From JABLTI01 sp035528035 (GTDB lineage Archaea > Asgardarchaeota > Heimdallarchaeia > JABLTI01): a stretch of DNA of 64,000 nt. Shown piece by piece: positions 36,801-44,668 of the stretch (positions are counted from its first letter, which is position 1; each line of letters starts with the position of its first letter). Position numbers and translations under genes: made by a program. The DNA lies in assembly GCA_035528035.1 (NCBI GenBank), contig DATKZI010000014.1, positions 372,001 through 436,000 on the forward strand, read 5' to 3'. A model generated the notes under the pieces. It was not told the DNA's origin. It did no database searches and saw only the letters and a list, made by a program, of their open reading frames with translations.

Positions 36801-37182
36801 TGATGAAATAATGGTCTATAATACTTCACCTATTGATCCTGATTGCGATGATGATAATTTAAAGGATGGACAGGAAGTATTGCAATATTTAACAGATCCT
36901 CACTTATATGATACTGATTCAGATAGCTTTAGTGATTATGAGGAAATTCAAGCTGGTACTAATCCTTTAGATAGTTCAAGTAATCCCTCCCATCGAAATT
37001 TTATTATCATAATTTCTGTTTTCAGTAGTATTGTTGGAGGTTTGCTTTTCTATTATCTTACTCCTATTCTATTCCTCCATTTAAGAAATAGAGGAGAAAA
37101 AGAATGGATGAGACAAGGCATCTTAATTCGACAGAAAAAACATGATGAAATGTTAAATGGTAAAAATGATTCACCTAAATGA
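33883..37182 (+). CDS. giant surface protein: propeller-like domain plus 24 TSP3-like Ca-binding repeats
   Basis: 1099 residues. A signal segment (10-35) is followed by a beta-rich region (about 85-460) with recurring G-x-x-H-(L/I)-x-(W/F)-S elements like a sialidase-type propeller. A run of 24 acidic repeats of about 23 residues follows (463-1036), each built on DTDxDGLxDxxE...TNP as in thrombospondin type-3 repeats. A transmembrane helix (about 1043-1063) and a short basic tail end the chain. Each repeat's Asp set binds Ca in the known family, so the stalk is probably stiffened by calcium outside the cell. Candidate adhesin or cell-surface stalk. Confidence 0.87.
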   Translation: MKLESSKIRKIKFTLFIGIQIIIILMNSFVLVNSLKPSTEENFIDVSAENMDIVKSNLIDHPTYAPLSYTPKALPETGTGINWGNFSIIDQPYQPITPRVAIDFYNNSHLFWSNYKNGRSLFHQIVYKNGTIGEQELIYNQLSGTEIKCDAVADVFGNIHLAFSWGSGTSGQKTFYKKWSNGSWSELERVDFGMDENGGAIPAHSPELAVTNNGIPHILWSGKVLSLPNLLYRPIYYQRRIGPNQWSQVVHTSYAEPGNYKMIITPNDVVHVLLSQRTGNTYVAYQEINYYDKDIEENNWGLQENLLSEVMEKTAVVVPTPEMIAIDNTVYCYFLSINSFTAGLYNIVKSGQTWSNYNLLTTNISIYGTIRLSGAASKRGDLILTWPKNDYNGGLFRGGIFHQTYINDIDEYSEPYYINEEQVTGVEPTLVYNQKTDTLHLVWWDYLAGTSTKALFYTEGFFDTDMDGLSNEDEVNIYGTNPIKADTDEDMIDDGEEIKLGLDPLNPDEDSDLILDGWEISYGYDPFNSTDAGIDFDLDGLTTYYEFTNQTNPNLNDTDTDGLLDGEEVTVYFTNPTKADTDNDLLTDGVELFTYFTNPLNNDTENDGMPDGYEIFNGLDPLVNDSLDDPDFDTLTNYFEYTVGTNPNSNDTDADLLTDYEELFIYFTNPLLLDSDTDGLDDHYEIVIDPLDTRYLTNNIYQTNPLKSDTDMDSLSDLFEINVSLTNPIKNDTDNDLMLDGYELLFGLNPFVDDSAADYDNDRLSNYLEFLLSSNPFDADTDDDRVTDYEEYILGTDLNKIDTDGDGLTDYLEFKYWHTNATNPDTDYDGLNDLFELYVFGSSPTNPDTDGDGLIDGDEVYIYGSHPAFVDTDGDGLTDPQEVAFGSFPYMMDSDEDGMLDFFEYTYGFNPLIDDSKNDPDGDNLINLDEFWFNSNPLINDTDGDMLTDYEEAYIYLSSPIRQDSDFDAIGDYDEIMVYNTSPIDPDCDDDNLKDGQEVLQYLTDPHLYDTDSDSFSDYEEIQAGTNPLDSSSNPSHRNFIIIISVFSSIVGGLLFYYLTPILFLHLRNRGEKEWMRQGILIRQKKHDEMLNGKNDSPK
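35269..36990 (+). repeat. 24 tandem TSP3-like coding repeats with a higher-order pattern
   Basis: About 24 units of roughly 69 bp code for DxDxD-type Ca-binding repeats. Longer two-unit blocks of the form G(L/F)(D/N)P-x2-(D/N)DS...D...NP recur four times (near residues 514, 610, 745 and 892), interrupting runs of short units. The DNA copies have diverged at synonymous sites. Confidence 0.85.
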
Positions 37183-37223
37183 TCTTTATCAGAATCTATC
37201 ACACGAATTTCATTGCCTTTATT

Positions 37224-37511
37224 CTATTCTTTTGATAAATGCTTAATTGTAGCCATTAATATATTAGCGTTTTTTTGTAAAACATAAGTATTCGTTAGAA
37301 TTCCTTTTGTTGTTTTAATTTGGATTTTTTTTAGCACATTTGCTTCTATAAGAATTTTCAAGTGTGATTCGATAGTTGATCTATGTAAAGACATTTTTTG
37401 GGCAATCTCATTCGTGTTAACTATCCCTCTTTGGACATAATCAATTATTTCCAATCTTGTAGCAGAAGCAAATGCTTTCATTAGATTTTCTAATTCTTTA
37501 TAAGTACTCAT
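37224..37511 (-). CDS. small winged-helix transcription regulator (ArsR-like)
   Basis: 95 residues. A typical winged HTH: ASATRLEIIDYVQRGIVNTNEIAQKMSLHRSTIESHLKILIEANVLKKIQIKTTKGI. Helix-turn-helix is at about 32-57 and the wing at 60-75. No metal-binding cysteines are present. It may act on a nearby gene, but no target is evident. It converges with the surface-protein gene. Confidence 0.88.
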   Translation of the reverse strand: MSTYKELENLMKAFASATRLEIIDYVQRGIVNTNEIAQKMSLHRSTIESHLKILIEANVLKKIQIKTTKGILTNTYVLQKNANILMATIKHLSKE

Positions 37512-37580
37512 CAGTAGTCACTTAACAATTGGTTTAAGGTTCAAATTCACTGATACCTTTCCAATATATCTATTATACTT

Positions 37581-38348
37581 TCATAAAAATTCTTTGACTT
37601 TTGCCAATATTTCCAAAAGTATTTCTGTTATATCTTCTTCTAACTTCAAGGTTGCAATATCATCCAATGGTGTTACGCCTTTATTTATAATAATGAGTTT
37701 TGCACCATTATTCAAAGCATTATTTGGTAAATCTGCAGCGGGGAAAACTACTAAAGATGATCCGACAACTATAAAAACATCAGCATTTCCTGTGTGAACT
37801 TTTGCTAAGTTAAAATCTCTTTCTGGTAAAGGATCATCAAAATTAACAACAGTAGAGATTAAACGTCCATTACATTTAGGACAAGTTGGTTGTCCAGTTA
37901 ATATAAAACTAGTTCTATATCCTGGACCCCAGATTTGTCTATCCCATCCTGCTTCTTTATATGTAGCTCTAAAATCACAAGATAAACATTCCATAAATTG
38001 TGCATTTCCATGTAATTCTGAGAGAATTTTCGGTTTAATACCAGAAGTCAAATGTAAATTGTCAGTATTTTGAGTGATTAAACATTTTAATAAGCCCATC
38101 TCTTGCAATTCCACTAAAACATAATGACCATCGTTTGGTTTAACTTCTACCCATGATTTATCAATTTTTGGTGGAGGAAGTCCTTTATCTCTTCTTGTCC
38201 ACACGCCATTTGGTCCCCGAAAATCTGGTATTCCTGAAGCAGTACTTATCCCTGCCCCAGTAAATGCTACTAAATGTTTTGACTCGAGGATCCAATGGGC
38301 TATCAAAGAGATTTTTTCTTCAAGAGATTTTTGTTTGATATTTTTCAT
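37581..38348 (-). CDS. Sir2-family NAD-dependent protein deacylase, SIRT6/7-like
   Basis: 255 residues. NAD-binding GAGIS (31-35), GIPDFRGPNGVW (39-50), TQNTDNLH (92-99) and catalytic H113 in ELHGN. The zinc site is C121, C124, C156 and C159, and VVGSS follows. The GPNGVWTRRDKG stretch, the D-x-x-LPERD block and the overall compact form match the SIRT6/SIRT7 (class IV) branch better than bacterial CobB. It would remove acyl groups from lysine, for example on chromatin proteins such as Alba or histones. Confidence 0.93.
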   Translation of the reverse strand: MKNIKQKSLEEKISLIAHWILESKHLVAFTGAGISTASGIPDFRGPNGVWTRRDKGLPPPKIDKSWVEVKPNDGHYVLVELQEMGLLKCLITQNTDNLHLTSGIKPKILSELHGNAQFMECLSCDFRATYKEAGWDRQIWGPGYRTSFILTGQPTCPKCNGRLISTVVNFDDPLPERDFNLAKVHTGNADVFIVVGSSLVVFPAADLPNNALNNGAKLIIINKGVTPLDDIATLKLEEDITEILLEILAKVKEFL

Positions 38349-38376
38349 TATAATTTGATTCCATTCAAGCTAACTA

Positions 38377-39228
38377 TTAAATATAACTAAATTTAGTTTG
38401 ATCATAGTTTTGTTGCAAAATTTCTTGGATGGTTTTGTAGGAAGCTTCCAGATAAATAGACAAAAAGGTTGGATTATAAATCTCGAGTGTAATAGATTCA
38501 CTATATTTTATTTCTTTCAAATAACTAAAGAATTTTTGAAAGTTTATGCTCCCAGTACCAATTGGTAGATGTTTATCATAACTTTCAGAATTTCCACCAA
38601 AATTATCGTGTATATGGATATGTTCAAGCTGATTTTTGAAACCTTTTAACATCTCATAAATATTTTCTTCTGGATTTTTTATTTTTAAATGTGGAAAAAT
38701 AATATTTGCATGACCTAAATCAAATGTGAATCCAAGATTTGGCAATTTTTTGAAGACAATTTTTAAATCAGCAACAGACTCATCAGTATTTTCCAAAAGC
38801 ATTTTCACTTTATATTGTTGAGCGATATTCGTCCACTCTGTAATTGCATCTATTTTTTTATTGAAAATTTCATCTGAAGCTATTCCACTTGGATTTTCTG
38901 TTTTCCCAAAAGTTCCATGAAAAACAATCTTATTGGTTATACCTAATTGTCCTATTAAGTTGATTTGTTCTGAAAGATTATCAATATAGGAAGTCCAGTG
39001 TTCAGAATCTTTGATCAATTGTGAGTTTAAATGGGATAAATGAATTATACTGAACAAATCATAAGAATCTAATATTTCTCGTACAGCAATTAGTTGAAGT
39101 TCTAATTCTTTCATATCATTCCAAAAGTCACCTATATAGAATTCAACAAAATTAAAACCAATTTTTTTTGCTGTTACCAAATCAGCTATCTGTAATTTAT
39201 CCAGTACGTATGATGCACCAAATTGCAT
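38377..39228 (-). CDS. TIM-barrel sugar-phosphate isomerase / AP endonuclease family 2 protein
   Basis: 283 residues of the xylose-isomerase-like barrel fold (PF01261). Metal-site candidates are the His in IHLSHLN, the His in KIVFHGTFG, the Glu in MLLENTDE, DLGHANI, EHIHIHDN and the final Glu in SITLEIYNP. Both endonuclease IV and sugar or inositol epimerases share this set. The chain lacks enough specific features to choose between them, and an epimerase/isomerase role is slightly more likely. It ends 28 bp upstream of the sirtuin gene on the same strand. Confidence 0.85.
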   Translation of the reverse strand: MQFGASYVLDKLQIADLVTAKKIGFNFVEFYIGDFWNDMKELELQLIAVREILDSYDLFSIIHLSHLNSQLIKDSEHWTSYIDNLSEQINLIGQLGITNKIVFHGTFGKTENPSGIASDEIFNKKIDAITEWTNIAQQYKVKMLLENTDESVADLKIVFKKLPNLGFTFDLGHANIIFPHLKIKNPEENIYEMLKGFKNQLEHIHIHDNFGGNSESYDKHLPIGTGSINFQKFFSYLKEIKYSESITLEIYNPTFLSIYLEASYKTIQEILQQNYDQTKFSYI

Positions 39229-39330
39229 TTATTTTTTCTCCATTTAATAATTCAAGTATATGATTATAAACGCCTACTATATTCTTAATTTTACCCTATT
39301 AAATAATCAGCCCATTTTTTATAAGATAGT

Positions 39331-40827
39331 TTATTTATTGTTAATAATTTCATTTGCTTTTGACTTTTTCTGGTAATCAGAAATATAGAGTTTTTTCCAT
39401 CGAATATAGAATAATCCACCTATAGCGAATAATAATTCTACTCCACAACAAATATAGAGAATTAAACTTGATGCTATAAGCTCTGATATAGCAGTTACAA
39501 TTACTAAACCGAGTATTAACGTTAGTGATGATAAAAACCAATCAACCGATTGTATCTTTCCTTGTTTCTTGTAAGGAACTTGCTCTTGAATGAGTGTTTG
39601 ATACGTGGTATCATACAAACCGAAAGTTATTCCAAAAGGCAGCATTACTACAAATATCATTACCCATGGATTTCGAACGTAACCCATTAAACCTATAGAA
39701 ATTCCTTCTAATATAAGTACCAATGTCAATAAAACTACTTTACGATTTATCTTGCCTATTTTTAGTAAAACAAGGGAAGCTAAAATACCGCAAAATGAAA
39801 CAATTGAATCCATTGCTCCGAACCATCTTGGGCTGAGATTCATTTCGCTTTGCAAAATAATAGGCCACATAATATCCAAACCTGCAAAAGCGATACTTAC
39901 TAAAGCAGCGATAATTATAGCATAGGATACTTTCTTGATTACTTTAAAGGTGTCAAGACCATCTTTTATTTCTTTCATAGTTCTACTCCATCCTTCCCTT
40001 ATACTAGTGACTTTTTCATGAGGTTGTTTTGGTGGTTTTTTACCAATGAAAACTAAAACAACAAACAATATTGTTGAAATAATTGTCATCCCTATAGCAA
40101 AATAAAATCCAACTAGATAATTAATAGCAACAAGTAAGCCTGCTATTAAAGGACCTATAACTCCAGAGATTTGAAGAACTGTGGAGTAAAATGAATTTGC
40201 TACCAATAAATCCTTTTTCTTAAGAATTAGTTTTAGATAAGCATTTTTTGATGGTAAAAAGAAAGGCCAAATAGAGACTCTTATAATAAAAAAAGCTATT
40301 AGAAGCCAGAGGAAGTGCACTGGATTAACAATTCTGTAGATTATTGTATGCCCATCCAAAAGAGTATCTTGAGCATAAGATACTATGTATAGGTAATTCC
40401 TTAAAACATAAACGATAGCTAAAATAGCTGCGGTCAAAACACGAACTATAATAGAAATCATCATAATTTTTCGTTGGTCAAATCTATCTACCATGACACC
40501 AGCAATCGGGGCTAAAATCACATTTGGAACAATAGTTACTATCTGAAAAATGCCTATTAAGAATTTGCTTTCACCGCTTGTTGTCAAAATTAAATAAATC
40601 AATATAATGTATACAGCATATCCACCAAGGTTTTCCATTAAATGAGCAAAAAAAACTAGTAGAAATGATTTATTTTTCAAAACTTCCTTAAGTGATGGTT
40701 TACCTACTGGTTCTTCCTCGTCAACCTCTTCTACTACTAAAATTTCATCATGAATGGCTGTTGATTTAAAATCACTTTTATCAGGGAGAACCATCTTTAA
40801 GGACCTAGTGAAGCTATAAATCTTCAT
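39331..40827 (-). CDS. MFS transporter
   Basis: 498 residues with about 12 helices after a charged N-terminal tail (1-45). The loop-2 motif reads GVMVDRFDQRKIMM, typical of the major facilitator superfamily drug/enterobactin exporter (MFS_3-like) group. It is probably a proton-driven exporter; the substrate is unknown. The ATG start has AAGGATGA close upstream, and a Met 11 codons in is an alternative. Confidence 0.9.
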   Translation of the reverse strand: MKIYSFTRSLKMVLPDKSDFKSTAIHDEILVVEEVDEEEPVGKPSLKEVLKNKSFLLVFFAHLMENLGGYAVYIILIYLILTTSGESKFLIGIFQIVTIVPNVILAPIAGVMVDRFDQRKIMMISIIVRVLTAAILAIVYVLRNYLYIVSYAQDTLLDGHTIIYRIVNPVHFLWLLIAFFIIRVSIWPFFLPSKNAYLKLILKKKDLLVANSFYSTVLQISGVIGPLIAGLLVAINYLVGFYFAIGMTIISTILFVVLVFIGKKPPKQPHEKVTSIREGWSRTMKEIKDGLDTFKVIKKVSYAIIIAALVSIAFAGLDIMWPIILQSEMNLSPRWFGAMDSIVSFCGILASLVLLKIGKINRKVVLLTLVLILEGISIGLMGYVRNPWVMIFVVMLPFGITFGLYDTTYQTLIQEQVPYKKQGKIQSVDWFLSSLTLILGLVIVTAISELIASSLILYICCGVELLFAIGGLFYIRWKKLYISDYQKKSKANEIINNK

Positions 40828-40965
40828 TCATCCTTTTTTCATATGATTTAAAATTATTTGTTTTTATCTATAAAAAATAGGTTTTTTTAGTATTTATCTG
40901 GGAATTCTTTATATTTGAGGATTCTACAATAGACATAAAAAAGAGAAGATAATTAGTGATTTAAA

Positions 40966-41751
40966 ATGATGTCCTTGCCTAAAATTGGATTCCTTTTCGA
41001 TGTGGATGGCACTTTGACATCATATAGAAGAAATGATTCGTTTATTGATTTATTACTAATAAATGATTTAGATTTGATACGAAAAATGAAGTGTCCTTTA
41101 GGATTTGTTACTGGAAGAAGCATTGAATGGGTTAAAAATACCTTTTTTGAGCATGTAAATGAATCATTGAAAGAATATATTTTCGTATCAGGTGAATATG
41201 GCTTAGTTAATTTTTATCAAGGTAAAAAAGCTAAATATAGAATACCAAAAGAAACCAGAGAATTACTGATAAAAGTTAAGGGTGAAGCTATCAAAGCGAT
41301 TTGTGATTATAAAGAACTTGAGCCTTGTGAAAGTTACCAACAACCTGATAGTAGATGTCTATGGATTGAACCTAAAGAAACTATGGTCACTATCCGATCT
41401 TTGCCTCTATTTGGATTAACAACTGACAAATATGAACGAATCATTAATCCGATAATGGAACAATATTCAGATAAATTGAAAGCTATACCAAACAAATATG
41501 CTTTGGATATTTTACCCATTAATATTAGCAAGAAAATTGCTGCTGAGAAGGTAGTTAATGTATTAGATCCAAAAAAAGAAGTTGTTCATTGGTTTGCTTT
41601 TGGTGATTCTGAAGCTGATCGAGAAATGAGCTATATTAGCAGAAAAAATGTTAATTTCATTATGGTCAAACAAGGTATTACATCTGAAACGCATTATATG
41701 ATTGAGAAAGCTTTAGCAGGTAAATTATCAAAGATAGAAAATGAAATATAA
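40966..41751 (+). CDS. HAD-superfamily hydrolase (subfamily IIB-like phosphatase)
   Basis: 261 residues. The HAD motif I is FDVDGT (11-16), motif II is FVTGRS, a cap domain lies between, and motif IV is FAFGDSEADREM near the C-terminus. The order fits the trehalose-phosphatase/sucrose-phosphatase/PMM group, which acts on sugar phosphates. No partner synthase gene is adjacent. Confidence 0.85.
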   Translation: MMSLPKIGFLFDVDGTLTSYRRNDSFIDLLLINDLDLIRKMKCPLGFVTGRSIEWVKNTFFEHVNESLKEYIFVSGEYGLVNFYQGKKAKYRIPKETRELLIKVKGEAIKAICDYKELEPCESYQQPDSRCLWIEPKETMVTIRSLPLFGLTTDKYERIINPIMEQYSDKLKAIPNKYALDILPINISKKIAAEKVVNVLDPKKEVVHWFAFGDSEADREMSYISRKNVNFIMVKQGITSETHYMIEKALAGKLSKIENEI

Positions 41752-41761
41752 AAAAAGAATT

Positions 41762-41938
41762 TTATCGTATCAAAATTGCTATAATGATTATTGCTGCTAT
41801 TGCAAAAAATGTGATGATAGCAACCACTATTCCGCTTGTAGAAGGTTTTGTTTTTAGATTGGTCTTAGCTACTTTTACTGTATAATTGGTATCTACATCT
41901 GAAATCATAAGTTGCCCTCTTCTCGGATCTTGTGCCAT
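41762..41938 (-). CDS. small single-helix membrane protein (58 residues)
   Basis: A short open frame from ATG at 41938 to TAA at 41762-41764 encodes MAQDPRRGQ..., a hydrophilic N-terminus of about 36 residues and one C-terminal helix rich in Ile/Ala (about 37-57, ending LIR). GAAGGA lies 7 nt before the ATG, which argues for real translation. It is a tail-anchored-type topology. The next gene upstream on the same strand also ends in a C-terminal anchor, but no functional link is shown. Confidence 0.7.
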   Translation of the reverse strand: MAQDPRRGQLMISDVDTNYTVKVAKTNLKTKPSTSGIVVAIITFFAIAAIIIIAILIR

Positions 41939-42013
41939 TTTTTATTCCTTCATTATATAATAGCTGATTAGCTATATTAAGCAGAGCATAAAAAAACTCA
42001 ATTCATTAGATAT

Positions 42014-42976
42014 TTATTGAATGACATTTATTATAGTAATTAACATGGCTGTTACTGAAATTAAGAATGATAATGTGGCAATAAAGAAGCTAATAAAACG
42101 TTGTTTCTCAGCTATGCGAGCAGCTTCAATATGAGTTTTAATCATATCTCTTATTGTTTCTGCAAGTTTCATTAAAATGCTATCATCAATTGATCGCATT
42201 CTTTGTCTTGAAATTGGTTTTTCACTATCTCTTATGCGCTGCATTTGTTCATGAATCCCCCCTTGATAAATTGCATTTATGAGTGTTTGCTTAAACTCTT
42301 GTGGTATCCATCCATCACAAAAAACCATGACACTTCGAACACTGACTCTGACAAAATGCTCTTTAAAACTGAAGAGATTAAACCACTTTCCTCTTTCAGG
42401 CAAAGTATATGTAAGAGATGTTGTAGGAATGGAAAATATTGGATCAACTGAATTTAATTTTGAAGCAATATATTCATCTTTGATCATTTTCTTACCATTT
42501 CGAATTATTATTAATGGATAATAGAAAATATCCTTTACTTCCCAAGGTTTTTCACCAATGCCTTCAGGATCCAAAGCTGTAACTTTAAAACCTTTCAAAT
42601 CCTCAAAAACAAATTTCAAGTCTCGAAGTATATCATCTCTATGAGCTCGTAGCTTGAAGAAATCCTCATTACCAATTGTTAATCGAATTATTAATCGACG
42701 ATTATAAAAACCAATAAGGGGTGATCTTCGAAGATCAATATAAGATTCATATGGATTAATTTCAGCTAATTTAAAAGACTCTTCTAAATGAGGCATATCA
42801 ATTTGCTTTATAGTTCCTTTTAAGAAGAAATCTTTTTCTGGAAAGAATTTCTCAAAAGAAAGAATTATCTGATCCCAAAGTTCATATAGTTGTCTTTCAG
42901 AAAGATTGGAAATTGGTAATCCAAAATCAAATAAAGCCAATATATACCAAGCAACATAATTTTCATCTTTCGCCAT
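42014..42976 (-). CDS. unknown protein with C-terminal membrane anchor
   Basis: 320 residues, no family recognised. The soluble domain (1-285) is mixed alpha/beta, with a long charged helix at about 240-290. A single hydrophobic helix at about 293-318 ends the protein, as in tail-anchored proteins. Same strand and orientation as the HemK/KsgA genes upstream (gap about 70 bp), so it may be co-transcribed with them. Confidence 0.75.
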   Translation of the reverse strand: MAKDENYVAWYILALFDFGLPISNLSERQLYELWDQIILSFEKFFPEKDFFLKGTIKQIDMPHLEESFKLAEINPYESYIDLRRSPLIGFYNRRLIIRLTIGNEDFFKLRAHRDDILRDLKFVFEDLKGFKVTALDPEGIGEKPWEVKDIFYYPLIIIRNGKKMIKDEYIASKLNSVDPIFSIPTTSLTYTLPERGKWFNLFSFKEHFVRVSVRSVMVFCDGWIPQEFKQTLINAIYQGGIHEQMQRIRDSEKPISRQRMRSIDDSILMKLAETIRDMIKTHIEAARIAEKQRFISFFIATLSFLISVTAMLITIINVIQ

Positions 42977-43048
42977 TTTCTAACAACCAGAACTGTAAAA
43001 TTACTAAGGATTATTAAGTTATTAAGCTTAACCTAAAAATTCAGCTAG

Positions 43049-43642
43049 TTATTTACTTTTTAAGAGATACAATAGAATTTTCTCTCGTCCTTCAATAACA
43101 CTATCTATTAAATCAAATGAGTAATTGATGTCATTAATTAGTGATATCATCCCTTGAATATTCGTATATGATGAAACTACCAAATAACATCTTCCATTTG
43201 GTTTTAGGAACAAAGGCAAGTTAGATATAAATAACCTAATAATTTCTAATCCTCCTCCACCACCAGACCATGCTTTAGCAAGATCGCTTTTTTCATTTAC
43301 CGGTAGATATGGAGAATTGAATAATATAACATCAAAGTAAGGTTTGATTCTTATAAAAGAACTAAATAAATCACAATTAACTATATGCAAATCAACTGTG
43401 TTATAAAAAGCATTTAATTTAGTACATTTAGTAGCAGTACTATTAATGTCTGAAGTAAAATATTCTGCTATGGGAAATTTTTTAGCTAAGTAGATTGATA
43501 CGTAGCCAGTACCTGATCCCAATTCTAGAATTTTATCATGATTACTAATAGAAATGTTTTCAGCTAGAAGAAAGCTATCCTCAGCTGGATCATAGACATC
43601 TTCAAAAATTCTAATCTCAAGATCATCTATTGTTTTTTTCAT
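43049..43642 (-). CDS. HemK2/Mtq2-type protein methyltransferase
   Basis: 197 residues: a SAM-dependent methyltransferase with motif I LELGSGTGYVSIYLAKK and the amide-methylation motif, here FNSPYLP rather than NPPY. Archaeal and eukaryotic relatives (N6AMT1, Mtq2) methylate the glutamine of release factor aRF1/eRF1. The gene overlaps the KsgA gene by 4 bp, an arrangement seen in other archaea. The Ser in the first Pro position is unusual. Confidence 0.88.
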   Translation of the reverse strand: MKKTIDDLEIRIFEDVYDPAEDSFLLAENISISNHDKILELGSGTGYVSIYLAKKFPIAEYFTSDINSTATKCTKLNAFYNTVDLHIVNCDLFSSFIRIKPYFDVILFNSPYLPVNEKSDLAKAWSGGGGGLEIIRLFISNLPLFLKPNGRCYLVVSSYTNIQGMISLINDINYSFDLIDSVIEGREKILLYLLKSK

Positions 43643-44514
43643 TGTTTTTCGTCCTTAAATAGAAGCTCGCTTAAATTTACTTCGGATAGTAAAGCTGAAA
43701 GATCTTTTGTTATACAAACAAGCTTATCGACAGAAAGCTCTCTAACTCGTAAATTGGAAAGTTCAATTTTTTCAGCAATTAGATTTCTAAAATCAATTCT
43801 ATCATCTTTGGGAATTCGTCTTTTGAAATAATCATAAAGTACTGATGAAACAATTTTATTCTTTGTATTGAACAATATTCTAGAAACAATACGATACTCT
43901 TCCACAGGTACAGGTAAATCAATTTTTTTCAAAGTAATTTTAACAATAGCACTGTCAACCTTAGGCATAGGATAGAAAAAACCTCGAGAGACTCTTTGAA
44001 GTATATCGACATTAGCTTGATATTGTAAATTTGCTGTTAATCTAGAATAATCTTCTGAATTTGGTTCTGCAACCATTCTTCGTGCAAACTCATATTGATA
44101 CATTAATATTGCTATATCAAAATTCATATCAAGTATTTTGAATGTTAATGGAGTTGAAATGTGATAAGGTAAATTAGCAACTATTTTATTTGCTTCAGGG
44201 AAATCTATCTTTAAAGCATCCCCTTCAATTATTGTAACATTATTTTTGGATTTAAATTTATTAATAAGATATTTTGCTAAATTAGAATCATATTCAATAC
44301 AAAAAACTCTTTTAGCTACAGAAGCTAGTTTTTCTGTTAATAAACCAGTTCCCCCACCTATTTCTAATACTATATCATTATCACTTACTTGGGCATATTC
44401 AATTTGTTTGTTAAGAATTTCTTCGTTAATAATGAAATTTTGACTTAAACCTTTTTTTGGATACGTTCCAGCTTCCAATAAAGCATCTCTAGTCTTTATT
44501 ATAAGTTCACTCAT
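43639..44514 (-). CDS. ksgA: 16S rRNA adenine dimethyltransferase KsgA/Dim1
   Basis: 291 residues. The LSQNFIINEEIL opening, SAM motif LEIGGGTGLLTEKLA, NLPYHISTPLTFKIL catalytic motif and a C-terminal helical domain are those of KsgA/Dim1. The enzyme dimethylates two adenines near the 3' end of small-subunit rRNA. It forms an operon with the HemK2-type gene. Confidence 0.94.
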   Translation of the reverse strand: MSELIIKTRDALLEAGTYPKKGLSQNFIINEEILNKQIEYAQVSDNDIVLEIGGGTGLLTEKLASVAKRVFCIEYDSNLAKYLINKFKSKNNVTIIEGDALKIDFPEANKIVANLPYHISTPLTFKILDMNFDIAILMYQYEFARRMVAEPNSEDYSRLTANLQYQANVDILQRVSRGFFYPMPKVDSAIVKITLKKIDLPVPVEEYRIVSRILFNTKNKIVSSVLYDYFKRRIPKDDRIDFRNLIAEKIELSNLRVRELSVDKLVCITKDLSALLSEVNLSELLFKDEKQ

Positions 44515-44624
44515 ATGATAGTCACAAATATTTCCATTTATTAAGTCTTTTTAAATTAAATTAGAATATATAATTATCTAATCCAAGATAATATTTCTCA
44601 ATATCTTCTACTATTTATTTTAAT

Positions 44625-44668
44625 ATTTACAAAAAAATAAAAAAGTAAAAGTAAGAAATAATCTTACT
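44625..44668 (-). terminator. hairpin terminator overlapping the stop codon of the acyl-CoA synthetase gene
   Basis: AGTAAGA (44650-44656) / TCTTACT (44662-44668) includes the stop codon at 44664. On the minus strand a T-rich stretch follows (44625-44649). Confidence 0.65.

Noticed and set aside
35269..36990. Possible DNA-level satellite or assembly collapse
   Set aside because: Unit sequences differ at many sites and the frame is kept throughout, so it is a coding repeat.
37538..37548. GGTTCAAATTC resembles a tRNA T-loop
   Set aside because: No acceptor or anticodon stem can be drawn around it; it lies between the wHTH and sirtuin genes.
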